The notes below the pieces were generated by a model. It did no database searches, was not told where the DNA came from, and saw only the letters and a list, made by a program, of their open reading frames with translations. Shown here piece after piece: positions 33,768 through 42,606 of a stretch of 64,000 nt of DNA. Numbering within the stretch: the first letter of the stretch is position 1; each line of letters starts with the position of its first letter. A program made the position numbers and the translations under genes. Source of the stretch: JADLCX01 sp964630785 (lineage in GTDB: Bacteria > Planctomycetota > Phycisphaerae > Phycisphaerales > UBA1924). The stretch lies in assembly GCA_964630785.1 (NCBI GenBank), contig CAZVZG010000022.1, forward strand, positions 1 to 64,000. The letters are read 5' to 3'.

Positions 33768-36119
33768 TCACGGCCGCGACACCTCCGCCTCGTGCCGGCG
33801 CAACCACGCCCGCAGGCAGGCCGAGTCGGCGGCGTTGGTTGCTCCGTCGCCGTTGAGGTCGGTCGGCGCGGCCGCTTGCTGATACAGGTCTTCCACGTCG
33901 ATCGCGCCGTCGGCGTTGAGGTCCACGGGGCACATCTCGGTGGTCGGGTAGGGTCGGGCGAGCACGGCATCGATGCTGCCGGGCTCGATGAGTTCACTCA
34001 GCCCTAGCGCGCCGAGCGTCACGTCGGGCAATCCCGCCGAGTCGGGCACGTACGCGCTCGACAGGTCGGTCGGTCGGCGGTAGAGGATGCTCGCGCCGGT
34101 GCGAAAGGTCTGGCGTGCGCCCTTGCGATAGGCCGCGTAGGCGCCGACGGCCTCGGCCGTGTCGCCGAACGCCGACAGGGCCATGAGCGAGGTGAACGTG
34201 CTGAGGTTGCCGGGGTGGAAGGCGAGCGAGTCGGCGTTGTAGCCGCTCGGGCCGGCACCCGCGCTGAAGACGGTGTAGTAGCGCTGCGCGAAGTCGTCGG
34301 TCCACGCGGCGTTCGACCAGCGCACGTTCTCGACCTGCACCCGCCAGCCGCCGGGGCCGGCATCCTCGCGGTAGGGCCGTGACAGGAGCGCGGGGTACAT
34401 CGAGATGAACGCCGCGCCGAACTGGCCCGGCGCGCCCGATGTGATGGGCCGACCCGGCACGTACGTCGCCGTCGGCCAGAGCGATCGCGTGAACCATCGG
34501 TTCGCGGAAGCCTCTGCCGCGGAGCCGCCGTAAACCCCCGCCTCCTCCGCGAAGATGATCCCCTCGTGGAACGGGCGCGAGAATGAACCCGTGTCGGGCC
34601 CGCCGCCGGCGAGGCCCTTGAACGCCAGCGCGTCGGTGCCCGGTTGCAGATAGGCGTCCCAACCGCGCGTGCCGAAGATGATCCGTGAGGCCGCGCGGAC
34701 GATCGCCGGGTCGTCGGGGTAGTACGACATCGCCCGCGCCGCGGCCGCGACGATCTTCATCGTGCTCAGCGTGGCGTACTCGTCCGGCCAGCCGGCCTTG
34801 GTGTCGCCCGTGAAGGGATCGATCCAGTGCTTGTAGATGCCGTCGGCCGATCGCGCGGGGCGGATGTTGTCGGTCGCGAGGCCCGCGTAGCGGGTGAGCA
34901 CGGAGCGGACCGCGGCCTGGGCGGTGCTGTCACCGGCGAGGCGGTCATTCATGAGCAGGATCAGCACCGTCCACGCCGCGCCGTCGGGTGTGGCGGGGTG
35001 GAAGCGGGGAGCCGGGGGCACGGTGTCACCGTCGATGACCCATCCGGTGGGCTCGCCGTCGGGCGAAATGAGGCCGCGGGCGAAGTCGACGTTCTGCGCG
35101 AACTCGTCGGCGATCCACTGATCGAAACTCAGTCGCGAATCGCCGTCGTCGGCAAGCATCACCGCGTCCTCGTCCGCGCCGATCATCATGCGCCCGTCGG
35201 CGGTGCAGGCGAGGTCGTGCCATTCGGTGGCGGACGTGGCGTAAGGGTCCGGCGTCTCGGGCGAGCTCGAATAGGCGCGGATCACGCTGTACCAATCGAT
35301 CCGGCCGAGCACGGGGGCCAGGCCGCCGCTGAGCACGAAGAGGCCGCGCTGCGAGGGCGAGAGCGAGCCGTACTGGTCCGACCACGCCAGCGCGCGGATG
35401 TCGGCGCCTGTGCCGAACTGCGTGAAGACCAGGTCCGGGAATGCGCTCAGGCTCGCGCGATACACCGCCGAATCGCTCGCGGCAAAGAGCGTGCCTATGT
35501 CACGATCGATCGTCAGTCCGTGCACCGCCGCCCCCGCGGGCAGCGTGATCGTTGCGAGCAGGCCGCCGGTCGCGGCGCTGGCGCCGGCCGCGAAGACCTT
35601 GATCCCGACGCCCATCGTGCCGACGTACAGCCGGCCCTTGTAGTGAGCCATGCCCAGGTGGGGCCATTGATCGTCGCGATCGAACGCCTCAAGGCGGGCG
35701 AACACGCCGAGCGTGCCTGTGGAGTTGTCGTAGCGCAGCACGGCGTCGCTCGGCTGGCCGTCGGTCGCGGGGTTCGCGTCGTGCATGAGGATGAACAGCA
35801 GCCGGCCGCTGGCCGACCACGCCAAGGCGCTCGGTCCGTCCGGGCCACCGCCCAGGTTCATCCACGGCAGCAGCGCGGCCATGTCCCCGCGCGTGATCGT
35901 GTGCCGGAGCGTGCCGCGGACGTCGCGCACCTCGGCGTTGTCCTCGAACGAATCGGCGGTCGCGTACCACCCCGAGAACGCCGCGGCCGCCACGCACACC
36001 GTGTCGTCGGGCCCCTCGACGGGCCACGGGCTCTGCACCGGCCCCGCCAGCGCGGCGCAACTCAGGCCGAGGGCGGCGATGATCGGTGCGGCACGGGTTG
36101 GACGAAGGACGGCGGACAT
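33768..36119 (-). CDS. Large secreted protein with C-terminal dockerin-like repeats
   Basis: Protein of 783 residues with signal RPTRAAPIIAALGLSCAALA. The first half has repeated strand-turn units (GRLLFILMHDANPATDGQPS; KGRLYVGTMGVGIKVFA; IDRDIGTLFAASDSAVYRAS), suggesting a beta-propeller. The second half is alpha-helical, with KHWIDPFTGDTKAGWPDEYA, PFHEGIIFAEEAGVYGGSAA and RRPTDLSSAYVPDSAG, and could be an alpha/alpha toroid. The end has two calcium-loop repeats, CPVDLNADGAIDVEDLYQ and TDLNGDGATNAADSACLRAW, as in dockerins. ATG 36119 fits the signal; a TTG at 36143 is less likely. It is divergent from the SRAP gene. An extracellular polysaccharide function is a guess. Confidence 0.72.
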   Translation of the reverse strand: MSAVLRPTRAAPIIAALGLSCAALAGPVQSPWPVEGPDDTVCVAAAAFSGWYATADSFEDNAEVRDVRGTLRHTITRGDMAALLPWMNLGGGPDGPSALAWSASGRLLFILMHDANPATDGQPSDAVLRYDNSTGTLGVFARLEAFDRDDQWPHLGMAHYKGRLYVGTMGVGIKVFAAGASAATGGLLATITLPAGAAVHGLTIDRDIGTLFAASDSAVYRASLSAFPDLVFTQFGTGADIRALAWSDQYGSLSPSQRGLFVLSGGLAPVLGRIDWYSVIRAYSSSPETPDPYATSATEWHDLACTADGRMMIGADEDAVMLADDGDSRLSFDQWIADEFAQNVDFARGLISPDGEPTGWVIDGDTVPPAPRFHPATPDGAAWTVLILLMNDRLAGDSTAQAAVRSVLTRYAGLATDNIRPARSADGIYKHWIDPFTGDTKAGWPDEYATLSTMKIVAAAARAMSYYPDDPAIVRAASRIIFGTRGWDAYLQPGTDALAFKGLAGGGPDTGSFSRPFHEGIIFAEEAGVYGGSAAEASANRWFTRSLWPTATYVPGRPITSGAPGQFGAAFISMYPALLSRPYREDAGPGGWRVQVENVRWSNAAWTDDFAQRYYTVFSAGAGPSGYNADSLAFHPGNLSTFTSLMALSAFGDTAEAVGAYAAYRKGARQTFRTGASILYRRPTDLSSAYVPDSAGLPDVTLGALGLSELIEPGSIDAVLARPYPTTEMCPVDLNADGAIDVEDLYQQAAAPTDLNGDGATNAADSACLRAWLRRHEAEVSRP

Positions 36120-36295
36120 GTTGAAGTCGGAGTTGATCCTCAAGGATGGCGGCCCGAACGCGGTTCGGCCACCGTGCGCTCGGTTCGTTCGACCTTGCGC
36201 CGCGGTCCGGTAACGGGTTCCGCTCTGCGCGGCCGCTCTTGGGGGTTGACCGCGATTCGGTTCGACACCGTCTACCGTGTCCGACAGGAGTTCGC

Positions 36296-37012
36296 ATGTG
36301 CGGCCGCTACACGTACCTGTTCAAGTGGGAGCAGCTCCATCACCTGATGCGGCTGCTGGAATGGCCGCGTGAGGAGCTTCTTCCGCGGTACAACGTCGCG
36401 CCCGAGCAGTTGGCCCCGGTGGTGCGATTGAACTCGGGCGGTGATCGCGTCGGCGTGATGCTGCGCTGGGGGTTGATTCCCTCGTGGGTCAAGGACCCCG
36501 CGGCGGCCCAGCACCCGATCAACGCCCGCGGCGAGACGGTTTTTACCAAGCCCACGTTCCGCACCGCCGCCCGTGATCGCCGCTGCCTGGTGCCCGTGAG
36601 CGGGTTCTACGAATGGCAGAAAGTGGACGGTGGGGGCCGCAAGGTCCCGCACCTGATCGGTCGGGCCGACCGCGAGCCGATCTGCTTCGCCGGCCTCTGG
36701 GAATCGTGGCGTGAAAAGGGGGCTCCCGATGCCGCCGCGCTGGAGACGTTCACGATCATCACGACCTCGCCCAACCCTCTCATGTCGCGCCTGCACGATC
36801 GCATGCCCATGATCGTCCGGCCCGACGACTGGCGGGTTTGGCTCGACCCAGGCACTGCGAGGCCCGATTTGGAACGGTTGATTACCCCTTATTCTGGGGA
36901 TGACCTTATCACTTACGCCGTGGGTACAGAGGTCAACTCGCCCAGAACCGACCGTCCGGGGCTCATCGAGCCGGCCGAACCACCCGCCGACGCGCCCAAC
37001 CTCTTCGGTTAA
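36296..37012 (+). CDS. SRAP-domain abasic-site protein (YedK/HMCES family)
   Basis: Binds abasic sites in single-stranded DNA and crosslinks through the N-terminal cysteine, shielding damaged forks. The protein of 238 residues starts MCGRYTY, placing the catalytic Cys2 directly after the cleaved Met. AGGAG lies five bases upstream. Other family residues are seen in ARYNVAPEQ-like LPRYNVAPEQLAPVV, INARGETVFTKPTF, PVSGFYEWQK (Glu) and MSRLHDRMPMIV (His). It sits directly before imuA-imuB-dnaE2, a link that fits a joint DNA-damage response. A TTGACC at 36246 may be a -35 box. Confidence 0.93.
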   Translation: MCGRYTYLFKWEQLHHLMRLLEWPREELLPRYNVAPEQLAPVVRLNSGGDRVGVMLRWGLIPSWVKDPAAAQHPINARGETVFTKPTFRTAARDRRCLVPVSGFYEWQKVDGGGRKVPHLIGRADREPICFAGLWESWREKGAPDAAALETFTIITTSPNPLMSRLHDRMPMIVRPDDWRVWLDPGTARPDLERLITPYSGDDLITYAVGTEVNSPRTDRPGLIEPAEPPADAPNLFG

Positions 37013-37032
37013 GTCTTGCTTTTGTTTGGTTT

Positions 37033-37047
37033 CGTTGTACCCTAACG
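37033..37047. promoter_or_regulatory. Candidate LexA-like inverted repeat before imuA
   Basis: CGTT and AACG arms are separated by seven bases (CGTTGTACCCTAACG), ending three bases before the imuA GTG. The spacing resembles 4-N7-4 LexA boxes of some phyla. The local LexA motif is unknown, so this is tentative. Confidence 0.3.
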
Positions 37048-37049
37048 AC

Positions 37050-37880
37050 GTGCGTACCGAACCATGCCCGGGAAAACAGACCGTCGCTCTCGCCGCCCTG
37101 CGGGAACGCCTGTCGTCTATCGAACACCGGCCCTCGTCCGCCCGGCCCGTCCCGACCGGCTGGGGCGAACTGGACAGCTCGTTCGCCCGCGCCGGGCTGC
37201 AACGCGGCTCGGTGCACGAATGGATCGGGCTTGAGCCGCGTCCGGGGTCACGGCCCACACGATGGTCGCCGCCGCTCTCTGTGCTCGTGCATCTGGCACA
37301 CCGGGCGGTGCAGGCCGCGGCACAGAGCGGCGAACCGGTCCACGTTTGCTGGATCGGCCCGCGGGTGTGGCCATCGGTTCCGTCGCTCACTTCCGGCGGT
37401 GTGGAGACCGGCCTGCTCTCCCACTCGCTCTTTGTCGATGCGTCCGACGCGGGGTCTCGTCTGTGGGCGGCCGATCTGGCGCTGCGCTCGCAATCGGTCC
37501 TGGTGATCATGGACGGTTCGGGCCTGGACATGGCGGCGAGCCGGCGGCTCCAGCTTGCCGCGGAAGTGGGGGGCTGGCTTGCGCACCTGGCGCGACCTCC
37601 CGGCGAGGCGGGAGAGATCTCGGCGGCGGCGACACGCTGGGCCGTCGCCCGCGAGCCATCCGAAGAGGGCGGCGACGAGCCACGGTTCAGCGTCCGTCTG
37701 CTTCGGGGCAAGGGATTGCTCCGGATGCAAGCACTCGACAGGAGGTTCGTGCTGCAAAGGGAAGATCGTGATCGTCTTGTCGTTGTTCATCCCGAGGCTC
37801 GCGACCGACCTGGTCCGCAGGCGGTCGGGGATCGGGCCGAGGGTCCCGATCCTGCTCTCACGCGACGAGCATCAGCGTGA
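37050..37880 (+). CDS. imuA: ImuA-like RecA-fold mutasome protein
   Basis: Accessory protein of the ImuA-ImuB-DnaE2 mutasome, which copies past DNA lesions. The 276 residues begin at a GTG. The N-terminus RTEPCPGKQTVALAALRERL is followed by RPVPTGWGELDSSFARAGLQRGSVHEW, the pattern of the SulA/ImuA group (target ... LGGGLPRGALHEI). The RecA-like core continues in VHVCWIGPRVWPS and SVLVIMDGSGLDMAASRRLQLAA. A Walker A motif is not intact, as is usual for ImuA. No ribosome-binding site precedes the start, and the mRNA may be nearly leaderless. It overlaps imuB by 113 bases. Confidence 0.8.
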   Translation: MRTEPCPGKQTVALAALRERLSSIEHRPSSARPVPTGWGELDSSFARAGLQRGSVHEWIGLEPRPGSRPTRWSPPLSVLVHLAHRAVQAAAQSGEPVHVCWIGPRVWPSVPSLTSGGVETGLLSHSLFVDASDAGSRLWAADLALRSQSVLVIMDGSGLDMAASRRLQLAAEVGGWLAHLARPPGEAGEISAAATRWAVAREPSEEGGDEPRFSVRLLRGKGLLRMQALDRRFVLQREDRDRLVVVHPEARDRPGPQAVGDRAEGPDPALTRRASA

Positions 37881-39279
37881 GGTCGTCGGCGCGTGCTGCG
37901 AGTGGGCCGAGCGTGCGGGCGTGGCGCCGGGGATGACGGTGAGCCAGGCCGGGGCGTTGCTGCCGAGTTCGCCCGTGCACCAGGAGCCGTGGGACGGGGC
38001 GCTCCTGTCGCGGGCGATCCGCCGGCTCGCCGCCGGCGCGGCGCGGTTCACGCCGAACGTCGCGCCGGACGGGCTCGACGGCCTGTGGCTCGATTGCACG
38101 GGCTGCACGCACTTGCACGGCGGCTCGCGGGAGATGGCGGTTGACGTCGCCGATTACTTTGCTCGGCGGGGGTACCCGTCCCGCATCGGTGTGGCCCCGA
38201 CGATGAGCGCCGCCCGGGCCCTGGCCCGCTTTGGAGACCGGCCCATCCGGCTGGTGGACGCGCCGGGGGTCGCCGACGCGCTGGCGCCGCTCCCCGTCGG
38301 CGCCATGCGGCTGGATCCCGAGCAGGTCGAGGCGCTCCGCGCCGTGGGCGTGACCACGATCGCCGATCTGATGAAGATTTCGCGCCCGGCCCTGGCGGAG
38401 CGTTTCGGCGGCGGCGTGGTCCGGCGGCTCGATCAGGCCCTCGGGCGCGAGCCGGAGTCGTTCGTTCCGATCCGCACGCGCCCGCCCCTGTGCGTCGGCC
38501 GGGCGTTCGCCGGGCCGACGGACCGCCCCGAGTCGATCGCGATCTGTGTCCGTCAACTGCTCGACGCGATCGCGGTTCGACTGGAACGCCGGCAGGCCGG
38601 GTGCCGCGAACTGCTCGCCGTGCTCCGGCGTTCGGACCTGCCGCCGGTGGAGGTGCTCGCGCGGGCCATGCGTCCGACGCGAGACCCGCGACATTGGTAC
38701 ACGCTCCTCCGCCCGCGCCTGGAACGCGCCAACCTGGGCTTCGGTGTTGAGGGCGTGGAGATCGCCGCCCGTGCCGTCCGCCCGCTCCGCCACGAGCAAA
38801 TGTCGCGGTGGCTCGACGCGTCGCACGGGGCGCACGCGGATGAGTTCGCCCGTCTCGCCGATACGCTCAAGGCCCGGCTCGGCGAGGGGCGCGTGCTCCG
38901 CATGAGGCCGCGGGCGTCGTTCCTGCCGGAGCGGTCGTGGGTCGCCGAGACGGTGGAGACGCTGGACGGCGAAACGCGCGCGTCGTCCTTCGCCGCACCG
39001 GTGGACAGGCCGACGCGCCTGTGGCCGCGCCCGGCGCCAATCGACGTGGTGTTTCTCGTCCCTGACGGCCCGATCGGGCGCGTAAGCCTCGACGGCGAGG
39101 GCCGGCAGGTGCTGCGCTGCCGCGGGCCGGAGCGGATCAGCGGCGAGTGGTGGAGGGACGGGTACGACGTGTGCGGCACGCGCGATTACTACCAGCTCCA
39201 CACCGACGACGGGGCCTGGCTCTGGGTCTTTCGGGTCGTCGAGTCCGGGCGATGGTTTCTCCACGGTGAATGGGCCTGA
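37768..39279 (+). CDS. imuB: ImuB-like Y-family DNA polymerase subunit
   Basis: Y-family (DinB-like) protein of the mutasome, 503 residues, which bridges ImuA, DnaE2 and the beta clamp. The GTG at 37768 has AAGGGA upstream and gives VIVLSLFIPRLATDLV, the usual ImuB start. The palm region has WLDCTGCTHLHGG instead of the acidic metal-binding signature, so it is probably catalytically inactive, as known ImuB proteins are. GIAPTMSAARALARF (here IGVAPTMSAARALARF) and the helix-hairpin-helix VGVTTIADLMKISRPALAERFG follow. The C-terminal RPAPIDV and WWRDGYDVCGTRDYYQL are ImuB-type. It overlaps imuA and runs into dnaE2. Confidence 0.9.
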   Translation: MIVLSLFIPRLATDLVRRRSGIGPRVPILLSRDEHQREVVGACCEWAERAGVAPGMTVSQAGALLPSSPVHQEPWDGALLSRAIRRLAAGAARFTPNVAPDGLDGLWLDCTGCTHLHGGSREMAVDVADYFARRGYPSRIGVAPTMSAARALARFGDRPIRLVDAPGVADALAPLPVGAMRLDPEQVEALRAVGVTTIADLMKISRPALAERFGGGVVRRLDQALGREPESFVPIRTRPPLCVGRAFAGPTDRPESIAICVRQLLDAIAVRLERRQAGCRELLAVLRRSDLPPVEVLARAMRPTRDPRHWYTLLRPRLERANLGFGVEGVEIAARAVRPLRHEQMSRWLDASHGAHADEFARLADTLKARLGEGRVLRMRPRASFLPERSWVAETVETLDGETRASSFAAPVDRPTRLWPRPAPIDVVFLVPDGPIGRVSLDGEGRQVLRCRGPERISGEWWRDGYDVCGTRDYYQLHTDDGAWLWVFRVVESGRWFLHGEWA

Positions 39280-39289
39280 GGGGGATCGT

Positions 39290-42200
39290 GTGCCTGAGCA
39301 ACCGCCACCCAAACCGCACCCGCACCCCCGAGAGTCCGGCAGCGATGCCCGACCGGTGCGCCCGCACGCCGACGCGCCGCCGTACGCGGAGCTGCAGGTC
39401 ACGTCGAACTTCACCTTCCTTACCGGCGCGAGCCACCCCGACGAGCTCGTGCATCACGCGGCCGAGATCGGCCTCCGCGCGATCGCCCTCACCGACACCA
39501 ACACGCTCGCGGGCATCGTGCGAGCGCACGTCGCGGCCAGAGACGCCGGCGTGCGGTTCATCGTCGGCTGCAGGCTCGTCTTCACCGAAACACCCATGCC
39601 CGTGCTGGTCTACCCGATCGACAGGGAGAGCTACGGGGGCCTGTGCCGGATGCTCACGCTCGGTAAGCGGCGCGCGAAGAAGGGCTCGTGCGAACTGAGG
39701 CTGCACGACCTGCTCGAACACCAGCGGGGCCTGATCGCCGTCTGCGTGCCGCCGCGTGTGGCCGACGATGCGTGTATCGAGGTCCTGCAAGGCTTCCGCC
39801 GGGTCTTTGACGACGACCGCCTGTCCATCGCCATGAGCCGCTCGTTCATGCAAGGCGACGACCGGCGGCTGGAGCAGATCGCCGACCTGGCCGAGCACGT
39901 GGGGGCGCCGCTGCTCGTGACCAACGACGTGCACTACCACACGCCGGAGCGGCGACCGCTCCAGGACGTGCTCACGTGCATCCGCCACCGCTGCACCATC
40001 GAGGATGCCGGGCACCGCCTCTTCGCCAACGCCGAGCGCTACCTCAAGGATCCCGCCGAGATGCACCGCCTGTTCGCGGCGTATCCGCGAGCGCTGGAGC
40101 GAACGAGCGAGGTCGCCGAGCGCACGGCCGATTTCTCGCTCGACCAGCTCCGCTACGAGTATCCCGACGAGGTCGTTCCCGAGGGATCAACCCCGCAGGG
40201 GCACTTGGAGCGTCTGGCCCGGGAAGGGGCAGCACGCCGCTATCCCGGGGGTGTGCCGCGCAAGGTCGATGACCAGATCGACCATGAGCTCCGGCTGATC
40301 GGCGAACTGAACTACGCGCCCTACTTCCTCACCGTCCACGACATCGTGACCTTCGCGGAGAGCCGGGGGATCCTCTGCCAGGGTCGCGGCGCCGCGGCCA
40401 ACTCGGCCGTCTGCTATTGCCTCGGCGTCACCGCGGTCGACCCCGATCGCGTGAACGTGCTCTTCGAGCGGTTTGTGAGCAAGGAGCGCGACGAGCCGCC
40501 CGACATCGACATCGATTTCGAGCACGAACGGCGTGAGGAGGTGATCCAGTACCTCTACCGAAAGTACGGGCGCGAGCGGGCCGCGCTCACGGCCGAGGTG
40601 ATCTCTTTCCGCGGGCGGCTGGCCATCCGCGAGGTGGGCCGGGCGATGGGCCTCTCGCGCGACCGCATCGACCGCCTGGCGAAAGAGGCCAGCGGGTGGG
40701 GCACGGCCTCGATCGACCCCGCGCAGCTCCGGTCCCTGGGTTTCAACCCGAACGACCCGCACCTGCTGCGGACAATCGCGCTCGCGAACGAACTGATCGG
40801 CTTCCCGCGCCACCTCTCCCAGCACGTGGGCGGGTTTGTCGTTACGCGCACGCCGCTGGACCGGCTCGTCCCCATCGAGAACGCGGCCATGGCCGACCGC
40901 ACCGTCATCGAGTGGGACAAGGACGACATCGAGGCCCTGGGCATGCTCAAAGTCGACGTGCTGGGTCTGGGCATGCTCACCTGCATCCGCAAGGCCCTCG
41001 ACCTCGCGGCCGCGCAAGACGGGCGACGGCTCTCGCTGGCGACGATCCCGGCGGAGGACCCCTCCGTCTACGACATGATCTGCAAGGCCGACACGGTCGG
41101 CGTGTTCCAGATCGAATCGCGGGCGCAGATGTCGATGCTACCGCGCCTCAGGCCCCGCTGCTATTACGACCTGGTCATCGAGGTCGCGATTGTCCGCCCA
41201 GGGCCCATCCAGGGAGACATGGTGCACCCGTACCTGCGCCGGCGGAACGGGCAGGAGGAAGTAACCTTCTTCGACGAGACGGTGAAGAAGGTGCTGGGGC
41301 GCACGCTCGGAGTCCCGCTGTTTCAGGAGCAGGCGATGTCGCTGGCGATCGAGGCGGCGGGCTTCACCGCCGGCGAGGCCGACCGGCTCCGCCGCTCGAT
41401 CGGTGCGTGGAAGTCGCGAGGGAACAAGCTCGCGCTCTTCGGCGAGCGGATCATTGGCGGGATGGTCTCGCGCGGATACCCGCGAGGCTTCGCGGAGCGG
41501 TGCTTCGAGCAGATCAAGGGGTTCTCCGGGTACGGGTTCCCCGAGAGCCACGCCGCGTCGTTCGCCCTGCTCGTCTACGCCTCGTGCTGGCTGAAGAGAC
41601 ACCGGCCCGGCGCGTTCGCCGCGGCCCTCATCAACAGCCAGCCGATGGGCTTCTACCAGCCGGCCCAGATCGTGCGCGACGCCCGAGAGCACGGCGTGGA
41701 GGTGCGGCCGATCGACGTGAACCACAGCCACTGGGACTGCACCCTCGAGCCCGCGCCCGGCGGGCCGGCGATCCGCCTGGGGATGCGTCTGGTCAAGGGC
41801 TTGGCCGAGCAGGAGGCGCGCCGGATCGACGCGGGCCGCGACGGGCGGTTCGAGAGCATCGATGCGCTCTGGCGGCGAACCGGCGTCAAGGCCGCGTCGC
41901 TCCGGCGGCTCGCCGCGGCCGACGCCTTCGGCTCGATGGGCCTGTCGCGACAGGCAGCGCTGTGGGCGATCCAACCGCTGCGCGACGAGCGGCTCCCGCT
42001 CTTTGATGCGCTCGCGACGGAGCGGGCGACCGAGCCGGAGTACCTCCCCCGCCCCGCGCCGTTCGACCAGGTGACGCACGACTACGCGGCCGCCGGACTC
42101 TCGCTCCGCCCGCACCCGGTATCGTTCGTCCGCGACCAGCTGACGATGCAGGGCGTCACGCCCAGCGGCGAGCTCGCCGACGCCGGCCTCTGGCCCGACA

Positions 42201-42481
42201 AATCCACACTCACCGTCGCCGGCCTGGTCTTGGTGCGTCAACGCCCCGGCACCGCCTCGGGTGTGGTGTTCATGACGATCGAGGACGAAACCGGCATCGC
42301 CAACCTCGTCGTGTGGCCGAAGGTTTACGAGAAGTTCCGGGCCATCGTCCGCCACAGCAGCGCGGTGGTCTGCACGGGCCGTGTTCAGCGCGAGGGTGAA
42401 GTGGTCCACGTCGTCGCCGGCCGATTCCGGCGGCTGGCCATCGGCGACCTGGTGGAGCAGCGGTCGAGGGACTTTCACTGA
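39290..42481 (+). CDS. dnaE2: Error-prone DNA polymerase III alpha-type subunit DnaE2
   Basis: C-family polymerase of 1063 residues that carries out translesion synthesis with ImuA and ImuB. The PHP domain starts YAELQVTSNFTFLTGASHP. The catalytic aspartates lie in PPDIDIDFEHERREEV, preceded by GILCQGRGAAANSAVCYCLG, a DnaE2 signature. Later motifs include PRHLSQHVGGFVVT, FQIESRAQMSMLPRLRP and GFPESHAASFALLVYASCWLK. An OB domain (LTVAGLVLVRQRPGTASGVVF) ends it. The GTG at 39290 has GAGGGGG just upstream; a GTG at 39266 inside imuB is the alternative. There is a hairpin after the stop. Confidence 0.95.
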   Translation: MPEQPPPKPHPHPRESGSDARPVRPHADAPPYAELQVTSNFTFLTGASHPDELVHHAAEIGLRAIALTDTNTLAGIVRAHVAARDAGVRFIVGCRLVFTETPMPVLVYPIDRESYGGLCRMLTLGKRRAKKGSCELRLHDLLEHQRGLIAVCVPPRVADDACIEVLQGFRRVFDDDRLSIAMSRSFMQGDDRRLEQIADLAEHVGAPLLVTNDVHYHTPERRPLQDVLTCIRHRCTIEDAGHRLFANAERYLKDPAEMHRLFAAYPRALERTSEVAERTADFSLDQLRYEYPDEVVPEGSTPQGHLERLAREGAARRYPGGVPRKVDDQIDHELRLIGELNYAPYFLTVHDIVTFAESRGILCQGRGAAANSAVCYCLGVTAVDPDRVNVLFERFVSKERDEPPDIDIDFEHERREEVIQYLYRKYGRERAALTAEVISFRGRLAIREVGRAMGLSRDRIDRLAKEASGWGTASIDPAQLRSLGFNPNDPHLLRTIALANELIGFPRHLSQHVGGFVVTRTPLDRLVPIENAAMADRTVIEWDKDDIEALGMLKVDVLGLGMLTCIRKALDLAAAQDGRRLSLATIPAEDPSVYDMICKADTVGVFQIESRAQMSMLPRLRPRCYYDLVIEVAIVRPGPIQGDMVHPYLRRRNGQEEVTFFDETVKKVLGRTLGVPLFQEQAMSLAIEAAGFTAGEADRLRRSIGAWKSRGNKLALFGERIIGGMVSRGYPRGFAERCFEQIKGFSGYGFPESHAASFALLVYASCWLKRHRPGAFAAALINSQPMGFYQPAQIVRDAREHGVEVRPIDVNHSHWDCTLEPAPGGPAIRLGMRLVKGLAEQEARRIDAGRDGRFESIDALWRRTGVKAASLRRLAAADAFGSMGLSRQAALWAIQPLRDERLPLFDALATERATEPEYLPRPAPFDQVTHDYAAAGLSLRPHPVSFVRDQLTMQGVTPSGELADAGLWPDKSTLTVAGLVLVRQRPGTASGVVFMTIEDETGIANLVVWPKVYEKFRAIVRHSSAVVCTGRVQREGEVVHVVAGRFRRLAIGDLVEQRSRDFH

Positions 42482-42486
42482 TCCGG

Positions 42487-42512
42487 GCTCGCGATCGGGC
42501 GGGTTCGCGAGC
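42487..42512 (+). terminator. Hairpin after dnaE2
   Basis: Arms GCTCGCG and CGCGAGC around a 12-base loop, five bases after the dnaE2 stop and between convergent genes. Confidence 0.5.
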
Positions 42513-42606
42513 GTTGGTCCGAGCACGGACAGCGGCCGCCAACGACGCCTCGAGGCGCAGAGACCGACCGATGCGCGGTGCGATGCCGCGGGGCCGGACC
42601 GGGGGT

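Noticed and set aside
36258..36270. CGGTTCGACACCG before the SRAP gene as a LexA box.
   Set aside because: The arms are only four bases and it does not match the repeat before imuA, so there is no consistent motif.
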